In this document: piece after piece, positions 1 to 8,170 of the stretch
Numbering within the stretch: the stretch's first letter is position 1
Layout: each line of letters begins with the position of its first letter
Source of the DNA: Paenibacillus oryzisoli
GTDB lineage: Bacteria; Bacillota; Bacilli; Paenibacillales; NBRC-103111
Length of the DNA: 64,000 nucleotides
Assembly: GCF_001653565.1 (NCBI RefSeq)
Contig: NZ_LYPB01000049.1
Coordinates: 434,001-498,000, forward strand
Reading direction: 5' to 3'
Made by a program: the position numbers and the translations under genes
The notes under the pieces: generated by a model
What the model was told of the DNA's origin: nothing
The model's database searches: none
The model's input: only the letters and a program-made list of their open reading frames with translations

Positions 1-564
1 TGGGAAGAAATCGAAAAGCCGCATTCCAATGCGCTTATTATTGCCATGATGGATACCTCTGGTTCCATGGGCTCCTTCGAGAAATACATAGCCCGCAGCT
101 TCTTCTTCTGGATGACCCGCTTCCTGCGCACCAAATATGAGAATGTTGAGATTGTTTTCATCGCGCATCACACCGAGGCCAAGGAAGTGACAGAGGAAGA
201 GTTCTTCACAAAAGGTGAGAGCGGCGGCACCATCTGCTCCTCAGCTTATCAAACCGCTATTGATATTATTGATAAAAGATACCCCCCTTCTCAGTTCAAT
301 ATTTATCCGTTCCACTTCTCGGATGGCGATAATTTAACCTCCGATAACGAGCGCTGCGTGAAGCTGATTACACAATTAATGGAACGCTCGAACATGTTCG
401 GATACGGGGAAGTGAATCAATATAACCGCAGTTCTACACTCATGTCCGCGTTCCGCCATATCAACAATCCGAAGTTCCTGCACTATGTTATCCGTGAAAA
501 AGGTGAAGTGTATAAAGCGTTGAAAACCTTTTTTACCAAAAAGGAAGGAGTGCCTGCACAGTGA
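1..564 (+). CDS. yhbH: Sporulation protein YhbH (DUF444), C-terminal part
   Basis: The reading frame is open from base 1, so the gene starts before the window; 187 C-terminal residues are visible of a family usually near 390. The segment opens with a von Willebrand A-like metal-site motif (MDTSGSMGS), typical of the YhbH/YeaH DUF444 family, which is co-inherited with the PrkA kinase and SpoVR in spore formers. Its TGA overlaps the GTG start of spoVR (GTGA, 561-564), indicating translational coupling in one operon. Family assignment is firm. The biochemical role is not known from sequence; sporulation involvement is family knowledge. Confidence 0.9.
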   Translation, partial: WEEIEKPHSNALIIAMMDTSGSMGSFEKYIARSFFFWMTRFLRTKYENVEIVFIAHHTEAKEVTEEEFFTKGESGGTICSSAYQTAIDIIDKRYPPSQFNIYPFHFSDGDNLTSDNERCVKLITQLMERSNMFGYGEVNQYNRSSTLMSAFRHINNPKFLHYVIREKGEVYKALKTFFTKKEGVPAQ

Positions 565-1409
565 GTAAATCCGAAATCCAGAAGCTGGAATATGCCATTG
601 ATGAAATCACGGAGATCGCGAAAGGCTTTGGGCTCGACTTCTTTCCCATGCGTTACGAAATCTGTCCGGCAGAAATCATCTACACCTTCGGTGCCTACGG
701 CATGCCAACACGCTATAGTCATTGGAGCTTTGGTAAAAATTTTCATCGCATGAAAACGCAGTACGATTTCGGACTTAGTAAAATTTACGAATTGGTCATC
801 AATTCGGACCCGTGTTACGCCTTCCTTTTAGATGGAAATTCGCTGATTCAGAATAAATTGATCGTCGCGCACGTGCTCGCCCACTGCGACTTTTTCAAAA
901 ATAACGCACGCTTCTCCAAAACGAATCGCAACATGGTCGAGAGCATGTCCGCTACCGCTGAACGCATCCGCCAATATGAAATTGAACATGGCATTGATGA
1001 AGTCGAACAATTCATAGATGCCGTTCTCGCCATCCAAGAGCACATTGACCCTGTACTAACACTAACCTATGGGCAGACTCGCAAACGCCAAGAGAATAAC
1101 AAAGCAGCTACACCAAGCGTTCGAGGCGAAGCCACATACGGATATGAGGATTTATGGGACTTAGATAGTCGAAACAAACCTATTGTCTCCTTGGATAAAG
1201 AAGATACGAAGCGATTCCCACCGAAGCCGGAGAAGGATCTCTTGCTATTCATAGAGGAACATGCCCCTTACATGGAGGATTGGCAACGGGATATCCTGAC
1301 CATGCTGCGTGATGAAATGCTCTACTTCTGGCCGCAGCTCGAGACCAAAATCATGAACGAAGGCTGGGCTTCCGTTCATAAAGGAGCTTATCTGCAGAGT
1401 GCTGCCTGA
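561..1409 (+). CDS. spoVR: SpoVR, 5' part of a gene split by the 46-kb element
   Basis: Starts at GTG 561, overlapping the yhbH stop, and encodes the N-terminal ~270 residues of SpoVR, a stage V sporulation (cortex-related) protein. Genuine SpoVR sequence stops at the NEGWA motif (codons ending at 1369); the last 13 codons to the stop at 1409 come from the inserted element. The missing C-terminal half is at 47808-48443 in the same orientation and frame. Joining at the shared GAAGGCTGGGC gives 478 codons including the stop, against 477 for the intact paralogue at 1567-2997. As it stands the product is truncated. Whether the element excises during sporulation is inference. Confidence 0.9.
   Translation: MSKSEIQKLEYAIDEITEIAKGFGLDFFPMRYEICPAEIIYTFGAYGMPTRYSHWSFGKNFHRMKTQYDFGLSKIYELVINSDPCYAFLLDGNSLIQNKLIVAHVLAHCDFFKNNARFSKTNRNMVESMSATAERIRQYEIEHGIDEVEQFIDAVLAIQEHIDPVLTLTYGQTRKRQENNKAATPSVRGEATYGYEDLWDLDSRNKPIVSLDKEDTKRFPPKPEKDLLLFIEEHAPYMEDWQRDILTMLRDEMLYFWPQLETKIMNEGWASVHKGAYLQSAA
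1359..1389. other. attL of the spoVR island
   Basis: Contains the 11-bp core GAAGGCTGGGC (1359-1369), shared with attR, followed by the element half-arm at 1369-1389. That arm is the inverted repeat of 47791-47811 (AAGCTCCTT-N2-TGAACGGAAG). The spoVR sequence to the left is the attB half-site. Confidence 0.88.
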
Positions 1410-1566
1410 CCCTGCTCTCCCTTCCCGCACTGTATATTTAGGGTCATTATAGACGCAGAATTTCAGAGTGTAAAACGGTAATTTATGACTACTTGATCTA
1501 ATGAGCAATTTATCCAGATATGAGCAAGGTCACACGTATCCGATAACAATCAAAGGGGGTTCAAAT

Positions 1567-2997
1567 ATGACAACCTCGGATATCAAAGCACTAGAATATG
1601 CCATTGATGAGATCATGGAGATCGCAAAAGGGCTTGGACTTGATTATTACCCGATGCGCTATGAAATATGTCCAGCTGAGATTATCTATACCTTTGGTGC
1701 ATACGGAATGCCAACCCGCTTCAGTCACTGGAGTTTCGGCAAGACATTCAACAAGATGAAAATGCAGTATGATCTCGGGCTAAGTAAGATTTATGAACTC
1801 GTGATCAACTCCGATCCTTGTTATGCTTTTTTACTGGATAGCAACTCTCTCGTGCAAAATAAACTAATCGTTGCCCACGTTCTCGCCCATTGCGACTTCT
1901 TCAAGAATAACGCCCGCTTCTCCAAAACGAATCGAAATATGGTCGAGAGTATGACCGCCACGGCGGAGCGGATTCGAGATTATGAGACAACTTACGGAAT
2001 ATTGGCAGTTGAACAGTTCATTGATGCCGTTCTAGCGATTCAAGAACATGTCGATCCTTCGATGGTAAAGCCATACCAGATGACCAGAGAAGCATATGTC
2101 TCTTCCTTTAAGAGGCAAAAACAAGTCATTCCAGCACCTTTTCAATCCCCTTATGAAGATATTTGGTCATTAGAGACCATGAACGATGTGCCAGCGAATC
2201 GGGATGAGCCGGTTCGTTTCCCACCACAGCCAGAGAAGGATATATTATGGTTCATAGAAGAATATTCTTCGATACTGGAGCCATGGCAGCGCGACATCTT
2301 GACGATGCTGCGAGATGAGATGTTATATTTCTGGGCGCAGATGGAAACCAAAATTATGAATGAAGGCTGGGCGACCTTTTTCCATCAACGGATTATGAGA
2401 GAACTTGATTTAACAGGCTCTGAGACCATTGAATATGCAAAGTTGAACTCCTCCGTCGTGCAGCCTTCTCAGCATTCGTTAAATCCTTATTATTTGGGAC
2501 TCAAAATTTTTGAGGATATCGAGAAGCGCTGGGATAACCCAACACAAGAGGAACGAGATAGGTTAGGTCGAGTGCCAGGGCGCGGCAGAGAGAAAATGTT
2601 CGAAGTACGTGAGTACGATCACGACATCTCGTTTATACGCAACTATTTAACCAAAGACCTGGTGAAAGATCTGGACTTATATGTATTTGAGAAGAAAGGA
2701 CCTGAATGGAAGATCACGGATAAATCATGGGAAAATATCCGCGATCAACTTGCCTATTCGCGAGTTAACGGTGGATTCCCATATTTGGTTGTGAAAGACG
2801 GAGATTATATGCGCAATGGTGAAATTTATTTGCTGCATCAGTTCGAAGGTGTTGAGCTGGATTTGAAATATGTGGAGCGGACGCTTCCTTATGTTTATCA
2901 GTTGTGGGGAAAGACAATCCATTTGGAGACGATTGTAGAGGATAAGGGATTGGTGTTCTCGTATGATGGAAAGAAAGTAAGTCGGAAATATTTTTAG
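1567..2997 (+). CDS. spoVR: SpoVR family protein, intact second copy carried by the island
   Basis: A full-length 476-aa SpoVR starts at ATG 1567, 7 nt after the strong ribosome binding site AAAGGGGG (1553-1559). An upstream in-frame ATG at 1501 has no such site and would add 22 unrelated residues. By eye the protein closely follows the split chromosomal SpoVR through both halves, with the DNA diverged (roughly a quarter of third-position-rich sites changed), so it is a xenologue rather than a recent duplicate. It lies inside the element, about 200 bp from attL, and could supply SpoVR function while the native gene is interrupted. It contains the attB-like core at 2362-2372. A strong terminator follows at 3022. 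Confidence 0.92.
   Translation: MTTSDIKALEYAIDEIMEIAKGLGLDYYPMRYEICPAEIIYTFGAYGMPTRFSHWSFGKTFNKMKMQYDLGLSKIYELVINSDPCYAFLLDSNSLVQNKLIVAHVLAHCDFFKNNARFSKTNRNMVESMTATAERIRDYETTYGILAVEQFIDAVLAIQEHVDPSMVKPYQMTREAYVSSFKRQKQVIPAPFQSPYEDIWSLETMNDVPANRDEPVRFPPQPEKDILWFIEEYSSILEPWQRDILTMLRDEMLYFWAQMETKIMNEGWATFFHQRIMRELDLTGSETIEYAKLNSSVVQPSQHSLNPYYLGLKIFEDIEKRWDNPTQEERDRLGRVPGRGREKMFEVREYDHDISFIRNYLTKDLVKDLDLYVFEKKGPEWKITDKSWENIRDQLAYSRVNGGFPYLVVKDGDYMRNGEIYLLHQFEGVELDLKYVERTLPYVYQLWGKTIHLETIVEDKGLVFSYDGKKVSRKYF
2362..2372 (+). other. Intact att core inside spoVR2
   Basis: The same GAAGGCTGGGC 11-mer found at attL and attR, in direct orientation and the same reading frame (codons for E-G-W-A). It is a potential second attB for the island integrase. 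Recombination with 1359-1369 would delete 1,003 bp and give an in-frame hybrid spoVR; with 47808-47818 it would give the reciprocal hybrid. Use by the enzyme is inference. Confidence 0.6.
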
Positions 2998-3021
2998 ATC
3001 AAATTAACGTCTTCAACGAAA

Positions 3022-3066
3022 TAAAAATCATCTGGATGCCTGTTGGCTCCGGATGATTTTTGTTTT
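3022..3066 (+). terminator. Intrinsic terminator after spoVR2
   Basis: Arms AAAATCATC (3024-3032) and GATGATTTT (3052-3060) flank a further paired GG/GCC region and are followed by T-rich TGTTTT. It lies 25 nt after the spoVR2 stop. Confidence 0.75.
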
Positions 3067-3076
3067 AAAACTATTT

Positions 3077-3101
3077 CTCGGTAGCCTATCTGGCAACCGA
3101 G
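3077..3101. repeat. Near-palindrome with the CTCGGTA motif
   Basis: CTCGGTAGCC, a 5-nt loop, then GGCAACCGAG: 10-bp arms with one mismatch. The CTCGGTA start, preceded by ATTT, resembles the iteron cluster at 22846-23053. It lies between spoVR2 and the PIN-like gene, so it may be a binding site of the same factor or a recombination scar. Function not established. Confidence 0.4.
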
Positions 3102-3220
3102 ATGAAACGCCGGAAAAGTGCTTGTCCACTGGGGTTTATCCGCTTTCTATATTCACTAGTAAGACATGAATATAGGATGGTAAACGTTTTACGTAATTGG
3201 GTATACCACCACGTCCAATT

Positions 3221-5200
3221 TCAAGAAGATAAATTTAATAATATCTTTTCAATTTTGTTGCTTAAGAATATCTCTATTTTTCTTATCAGGCTTTTTAGCG
3301 TCGTTCCATACATCATGTTTATTATCATAACTACAAGCAATAGAACGAAGCACACAGCCAGAATATATGTATTCCATATCTTGGGTATATCCCACGGAAA
3401 TGTGTATATTACAACTAAAACTAATACAACTATAACAGAAACTTCCAACAATTTTGCCGCGAAACTGGCATACTTATTAGATCTATTCTTAATATTGCTT
3501 TTCCTTGTAAGTTCAGTTTCCTCTGCTGCCGCAATCTGTTGAAATGATTCAGTTCTCTTGACTTCTAACTCAAAAATCTTTTCTTTCAATTTCTTTTGAG
3601 CGTTTTCTTTAACAATTTCTAATATTTCTGAAACTGTACCCTGAGCAAACGCATCATTGTCACCTTCAGTGACTTGCACTAGTGCCTGCTTTGCATCTAA
3701 AGTATAACGAAGTAAAAAGTAATCATCATTCGTAATTGTTTTATCACTCTTCAACTTTTCTATCTCTTGTAGATATTTTTTCCAGAGGTTCTCTGCTGGT
3801 TGTAACGCAGCATAACAATTTGCAATAATCATCTTCCTTGCCAAATTAGGTGCTTTAGTAGGCTTTTTAAGCCACAATAGGTTTGTAAGATCAGTATCTG
3901 TAATTAATGGTGGTGTTGCTTCCTCTCTATTCTCTTTATAAAAATGTTCATTTGCAGCTCTTACAAGCCGATGATTTGTTGTGACAAAAAGTGCTCTACA
4001 GTCTTCTAGTGAGTAAAAAGGCTTGTTACCTCTTAAGCGATAAATAGACGAAATTGATTTTACGTCTCTAGTTAGTGAACTTTTTATTCTATATGTAATC
4101 TTAGTCTGTATTGCTTCTTCTAGTCCTTTTTCGTCATTGACTGATAAGTGATCATCGTAATTTGGAGTATCAACAACTTTTATTCTTAAGTGTTCAAGGT
4201 TTGTTTCTATTTTTGCTGCCAATAATCTGACATCCGACTCAGATTTTCCACGTAAAATAAAATGCTCAAATGATTCTAGACTAAAGCCTGATAAATCATT
4301 TTGACTTCTCCCCGATCCCCCTAAATCAGATGCACATCCTTCAATAATTGCTCTTACTTCTGAAACGGTATGTCGGAAACATTTTAAATCAGCACCAGTT
4401 TCGTATAATAAATTCAACAGTTCCTCACTTGGCTCTCTTCGTGAATCTCCTGTGTACCCTAATGCAAATAATAAAAAAGCTGTATCAAAATATACTGTTG
4501 TCTTTTTGAATTTTTGTGTTACTTTTCCTTGGTCTTTTACAAATAATGCGTTTGCTAACATATTACCTTTAAAGACCTCTTCTAAATAATCCATTCTCGG
4601 ATCGTTCTCTTCTTGTAATCTTCGAATGAAAGAAGCAACAACGAACTTGAAATTTGTGGGCGATGTTCCTGTTACTTTAATTAATGCTCTGTTGTGGGTA
4701 ACATGTAGCATTTGTAGAATCTCTTCATCAAAGTATTTAATTAGTGCATTTTCAGCTTCTTCAAAACTCCATTGTGCCTTATGTTCATCTTTACAATACT
4801 GTTGAAATGACTTGATGACTGATTCATGCGCCGTCAGAACTCTTTGCTGTACGGCACCTAAGTTAGAATTATTAACTATATCCCTGTTAATATAATAAGC
4901 GTTATTTTCTTTTCTAAGATACTTGCCTTTGTTAGCTCTACCTATAAGTTTTGTTATTACATTATGCGGAAATCTTAAGCCGAAGCGTTCTTCAACTTGT
5001 TTCTTAAGATCTGGTACTGACACTATTTCTGAATGACTATCTTTCAAGCAGTCCACAATAAATGGAATAAAATTTTCAATATAGTCTTTTTTATTGTTGT
5101 CCCAATTAACTTTCAACACTGCTAGGCTTACAAGAACCGAAATATCACCCAACTTAGTCCATCCCTTCAAATTATATGTAAAAATTTCAACGAAGTCCAT
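3221..5200 (-). CDS. Membrane-anchored PIN-like domain protein of unknown function
   Basis: A 659-aa protein. Residues ~55-108 look like a small winged-helix region. Around 235-430 there are features of a PIN-type nuclease fold: a hydrophobic strand ending in Asp239 (VYFDTAFLL) and a later FVTTNHRLVRAA stretch with further acidic residues between. The C-terminus has a coiled region followed by two membrane segments (about 580-600 and 610-630), so the nuclease-like part would face the cytoplasm. It sits beside the type I restriction-modification genes on the same strand, separated by a terminator. A role in phage defence is inference from context. I do not recognise a named family. Confidence 0.6.
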   Translation of the reverse strand: MDFVEIFTYNLKGWTKLGDISVLVSLAVLKVNWDNNKKDYIENFIPFIVDCLKDSHSEIVSVPDLKKQVEERFGLRFPHNVITKLIGRANKGKYLRKENNAYYINRDIVNNSNLGAVQQRVLTAHESVIKSFQQYCKDEHKAQWSFEEAENALIKYFDEEILQMLHVTHNRALIKVTGTSPTNFKFVVASFIRRLQEENDPRMDYLEEVFKGNMLANALFVKDQGKVTQKFKKTTVYFDTAFLLFALGYTGDSRREPSEELLNLLYETGADLKCFRHTVSEVRAIIEGCASDLGGSGRSQNDLSGFSLESFEHFILRGKSESDVRLLAAKIETNLEHLRIKVVDTPNYDDHLSVNDEKGLEEAIQTKITYRIKSSLTRDVKSISSIYRLRGNKPFYSLEDCRALFVTTNHRLVRAANEHFYKENREEATPPLITDTDLTNLLWLKKPTKAPNLARKMIIANCYAALQPAENLWKKYLQEIEKLKSDKTITNDDYFLLRYTLDAKQALVQVTEGDNDAFAQGTVSEILEIVKENAQKKLKEKIFELEVKRTESFQQIAAAEETELTRKSNIKNRSNKYASFAAKLLEVSVIVVLVLVVIYTFPWDIPKIWNTYILAVCFVLLLVVMIINMMYGTTLKSLIRKIEIFLSNKIEKILLNLSS

Positions 5201-5298
5201 TCAAAGTCTATATCATATAGAAAAATTGAACAATACTTTTTTCCAAAATAATCAAGAATTCGACAATAGAACACCTAGATGCTTATCTCGGTTTATTA

Positions 5299-5335
5299 AA
5301 GCAAAGGCTGCCTTTTTAGGCAGCCTTTGCTTTAA
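5299..5335. terminator. Bidirectional terminator between hsdS and the PIN-like gene
   Basis: A perfect hairpin, AAAGCAAAGGCTGCC / GGCAGCCTTTGCTTT with a 6-nt loop (TTTTTA), lies at the hsdS stop. Runs of A and T on either side allow use by minus-strand hsdS. Confidence 0.8.
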
Positions 5336-6690
5336 GTTATTCTTTTTAGCAACTCGATCGCTGATTCATCTTCATTAGATGTTGTACCTAACTCTCCTGA
5401 AAATGCTTTCTTCAAAATACCATTAACCAATAAATCTACATTGGGTTGAATTTCTTCAATCCTATTCATAACGCTTGAATCACTATCGGAAATATTATTC
5501 AAAATTTTCAAGATAGCATTTTGTTCCTCTAGAGGTGGGATTGGGACGAGTAAATTCTGCAGCACCGTTTTGTTGATTTTAGGCATATTTCCAGCTGTGC
5601 CAGTTGCATTCTGTCTAAAATACTGTTTTCCATACATTGAATTTATCCAAAGAACCAAATATTGAGGCAGTACAATAGCTTCATTCACTTTCCCTTTCAT
5701 AATTAAATCAGGATATATACAATCATCATCTGGACCAGTAAAAATTGCCGAAGTACCAACATATTCAATAGAATTAGCACGTTGGATTAAAAAGTCTCCG
5801 TTTTTTAACCAAAGGTGTGAATCTTGATCTATACTTTCATCAATATACTTGAATTCATTGTCTTTATAATATCCCTTCGTTATTGCCCCAAGTTTTAATG
5901 TTTTAGTATTAAAACTTGAGTCAGTTGACTTAGGGGAGTAACCATTTCTAGGGAAATCATTGAATAAATTTACCGACTTTATCCATTTCCAACCAGTTGG
6001 TAACTCAAAACTAACATTATTTTTCTCTGAATTTAGATAAATACTTTTGACAGTTTTATCTTCCCGCCACTTCTTCGTCAGCTCACCACGAAAAGCCTTG
6101 TCCAAAATTGCCGCTCGACGAAGTTCAAAGGTTTCTTTGGCTTCTTTAATTAGTTGTTTGGCTTGATTGATTTTGTCCAAGAGTTTTTCTACTTTGTCAG
6201 CAATTCGTTTTTGTTCGTTTAGTGGAGGAAGAGGCATTGAATATTCCGTTATATTAGCAAGCTTGATATAGTTTGTTGCTGATCCATATTGTTTGTCTGC
6301 ATTATGTGCCTTCCAACCAAATAATAAGTGGTAATATATATATTTTAAATACGCTACTTGTGATTGCAGGACGTATGTTCTTTGGTATGCTTCGAATTTT
6401 CCAGAAAAGTATAATACTAAGCCAACATTTGCTCCATTTCCCGGAAGTATTATTGAATCTCCTTCGAAACTAAAAGTTGGACTACTAATTGGTTCGGATG
6501 CACATGTGAAAAAAGGGTACCTCCCATCCTCTGTAGCATGGTTAGCGTCTTTTTTTCCCGTCTTTACTGAAACTATATGACCAAGTTTAACCCAAACCCA
6601 ATTCTCCAGCACCTTATAAGGCTGCTCCTCTTCCGAAACCAACGCTTCTTTCAATAACTCTTTTTGAGTCTTCACATTATTCTTACTCAT
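5332..6690 (-). CDS. hsdS: Type I restriction-modification specificity subunit HsdS
   Basis: A 452-aa protein with two target-recognition domains, each followed by a conserved coiled-coil half: PLPPLNEQKRIADKVEKLL near residue 175 and a matching PIPPLEEQNAILKIL near 400. This is the repeated layout of HsdS, which sets the DNA target of the methylase and nuclease. I chose ATG 6690, which overlaps the hsdM stop by 8 nt; an upstream TTG at 6714 lies inside hsdM and has no better ribosome site. Last gene of the hsdR-hsdM-hsdS operon. Only one hsdS is present and no inverted partial copies are seen nearby, so there is no sign of phase variation by shuffling. Confidence 0.93.
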   Translation of the reverse strand: MSKNNVKTQKELLKEALVSEEEQPYKVLENWVWVKLGHIVSVKTGKKDANHATEDGRYPFFTCASEPISSPTFSFEGDSIILPGNGANVGLVLYFSGKFEAYQRTYVLQSQVAYLKYIYYHLLFGWKAHNADKQYGSATNYIKLANITEYSMPLPPLNEQKRIADKVEKLLDKINQAKQLIKEAKETFELRRAAILDKAFRGELTKKWREDKTVKSIYLNSEKNNVSFELPTGWKWIKSVNLFNDFPRNGYSPKSTDSSFNTKTLKLGAITKGYYKDNEFKYIDESIDQDSHLWLKNGDFLIQRANSIEYVGTSAIFTGPDDDCIYPDLIMKGKVNEAIVLPQYLVLWINSMYGKQYFRQNATGTAGNMPKINKTVLQNLLVPIPPLEEQNAILKILNNISDSDSSVMNRIEEIQPNVDLLVNGILKKAFSGELGTTSNEDESAIELLKRIT

Positions 6691-8170
6691 TCCCGTACAC
6701 CCAGGATGCTTCAAAGAACTTCGCTAGTGCTGGTTTGCTTTCTTCAGAGCCATCACTCGTCGTCTCGACTGCCTTCAATTCCGCAACAACTTCACCAAGT
6801 AAAGCCAACGCTTCCTCCAGCTTCGCCATCGCTTCTTCTGCCGAGTCGATCGGGTCAGGGAGATTATCATAAGCGGACAAAGACTCATCGGCAATCAAGC
6901 CGATATCAAGGCTGTCATCCTTTTTGCGGATTTCCTCACGGGTGAATACCTTGAACCGTTCATCTTCCACTTTCGTGCGATCTACTGCTGTATATGCTGC
7001 AATAAACGCGTCAAAATGTGCCTCTGTCAGCGGTGCACGCTTGCCGAAGCTAGGCATATTCGTCCGCAGATCATAGAGCCATACGTCCTTAGTGCTGTCC
7101 TTATCCGTCTTCTCACGCGTAAAAAACAAAACGTTCGTTTTTACACCCTGCGCGTAGAAGATCCCTGTCGGCAAGCGAAGAATAGTATGCAGATTGCACT
7201 TATCCATCAAGTCGGCGCGAATCTTTGCACCTACGCCACTCTCGAACAATACATTATCCGGCAAAACAACCGCCGCGCGTGCCTTGCCGTTCGACTTCAA
7301 CGCACGATAAATATGTTGAAGAAAGTTTAGCTGTTTGTTCGTTGTTGTAAACGTCAAGTCATCACGCGTTGGACGTTCGCCGCCTTGTTTAGTACCGAAT
7401 GGCGGATTCGTCATGATTACGTCGAAGTTTTTCAGATTTTCCCCATCATTGGAGAGTGTATCTCCAAGCGTGATCTCACCATGAATATCGTGCAGCATTG
7501 CGTTCATCATCGCCAAGCGATGCGTATCCTTGACCAATTCAACGCCTGTGAAAGCTTGATTTTTCTGGAATTCTGCTTCCTTCTCTCCCAGATCGAAATA
7601 ATCGTCCGTCTTGCTGCGTACATGTCGATCCGCCGCAATCATGAAGCCGAAAGTTCCCGCAGCAGGGTCATTACAGCGCTCACCCGGCTGTGGGTCTACA
7701 AGCTTCACGATAACATCAATAAGTGGACGAGGAGTAAAATATTGCCCCGCTCCCGATTTCGTCTCACTGGCATTCTTCTCCAGAAGCCCCTCGTACAGAT
7801 CACCGAGCCCTTCTTCCTTGGCGCTATACCAATCAAGCTGATCAATGGATGTAATAATTTTCTCCAAATTTTTTGGTTCATTGATGTTGGATGATGCATT
7901 CATGTAAATTTGCTTAATGGTCTCGTTACCTTGAATACCGAGATCAAGGAGCAGCTTTCGGTAATGCTGCTGTAGAACCAATCCGTGTTTCTCAGTCAAG
8001 GTATCCCACCGATATTCCTCCGGCAGAATGCCTTCATTATCGGTTTCTTTCATCATTTTCAAAAAGAGCAAATACGTCAATTCCGTTACATATTGATGAT
8101 ACGTGATGCCGTCATCACGCAGTACGTTACATAAATTCCACAGCTTCTGAACAATATCCTGATTACCCAT
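6683..8170 (-). CDS. hsdM: Type I restriction-modification methyltransferase HsdM
   Basis: A 495-aa N6-adenine methyltransferase subunit. An N-terminal HsdM helical domain is followed by the SAM-binding motif I (DPAAGTFGF, near residue 170) and the catalytic NPPF motif (VIMTNPPFGTKQGG, near 255). A C-terminal Ala/Glu-rich coiled segment probably contacts HsdS. The ATG at 8170 directly abuts the hsdR stop (8171) and the gene overlaps hsdS, so the three genes are translated as a unit. Motifs are intact, so the enzyme is probably active. Confidence 0.95.
   Translation of the reverse strand: MGNQDIVQKLWNLCNVLRDDGITYHQYVTELTYLLFLKMMKETDNEGILPEEYRWDTLTEKHGLVLQQHYRKLLLDLGIQGNETIKQIYMNASSNINEPKNLEKIITSIDQLDWYSAKEEGLGDLYEGLLEKNASETKSGAGQYFTPRPLIDVIVKLVDPQPGERCNDPAAGTFGFMIAADRHVRSKTDDYFDLGEKEAEFQKNQAFTGVELVKDTHRLAMMNAMLHDIHGEITLGDTLSNDGENLKNFDVIMTNPPFGTKQGGERPTRDDLTFTTTNKQLNFLQHIYRALKSNGKARAAVVLPDNVLFESGVGAKIRADLMDKCNLHTILRLPTGIFYAQGVKTNVLFFTREKTDKDSTKDVWLYDLRTNMPSFGKRAPLTEAHFDAFIAAYTAVDRTKVEDERFKVFTREEIRKKDDSLDIGLIADESLSAYDNLPDPIDSAEEAMAKLEEALALLGEVVAELKAVETTSDGSEESKPALAKFFEASWVYGNE

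Noticed and set aside
3102..3542. 146-aa plus-strand ORF at the end of the PIN-like gene
   Set aside because: Mostly antisense to the C-terminal membrane segments of the PIN-like protein; no ribosome site.
5332..6714. Longer HsdS start at TTG 6714
   Set aside because: It lies within hsdM and has no better ribosome site than ATG 6690.
7385..7894. 169-aa plus-strand ORF
   Set aside because: Shadow of hsdM, whose motifs are intact on the other strand.
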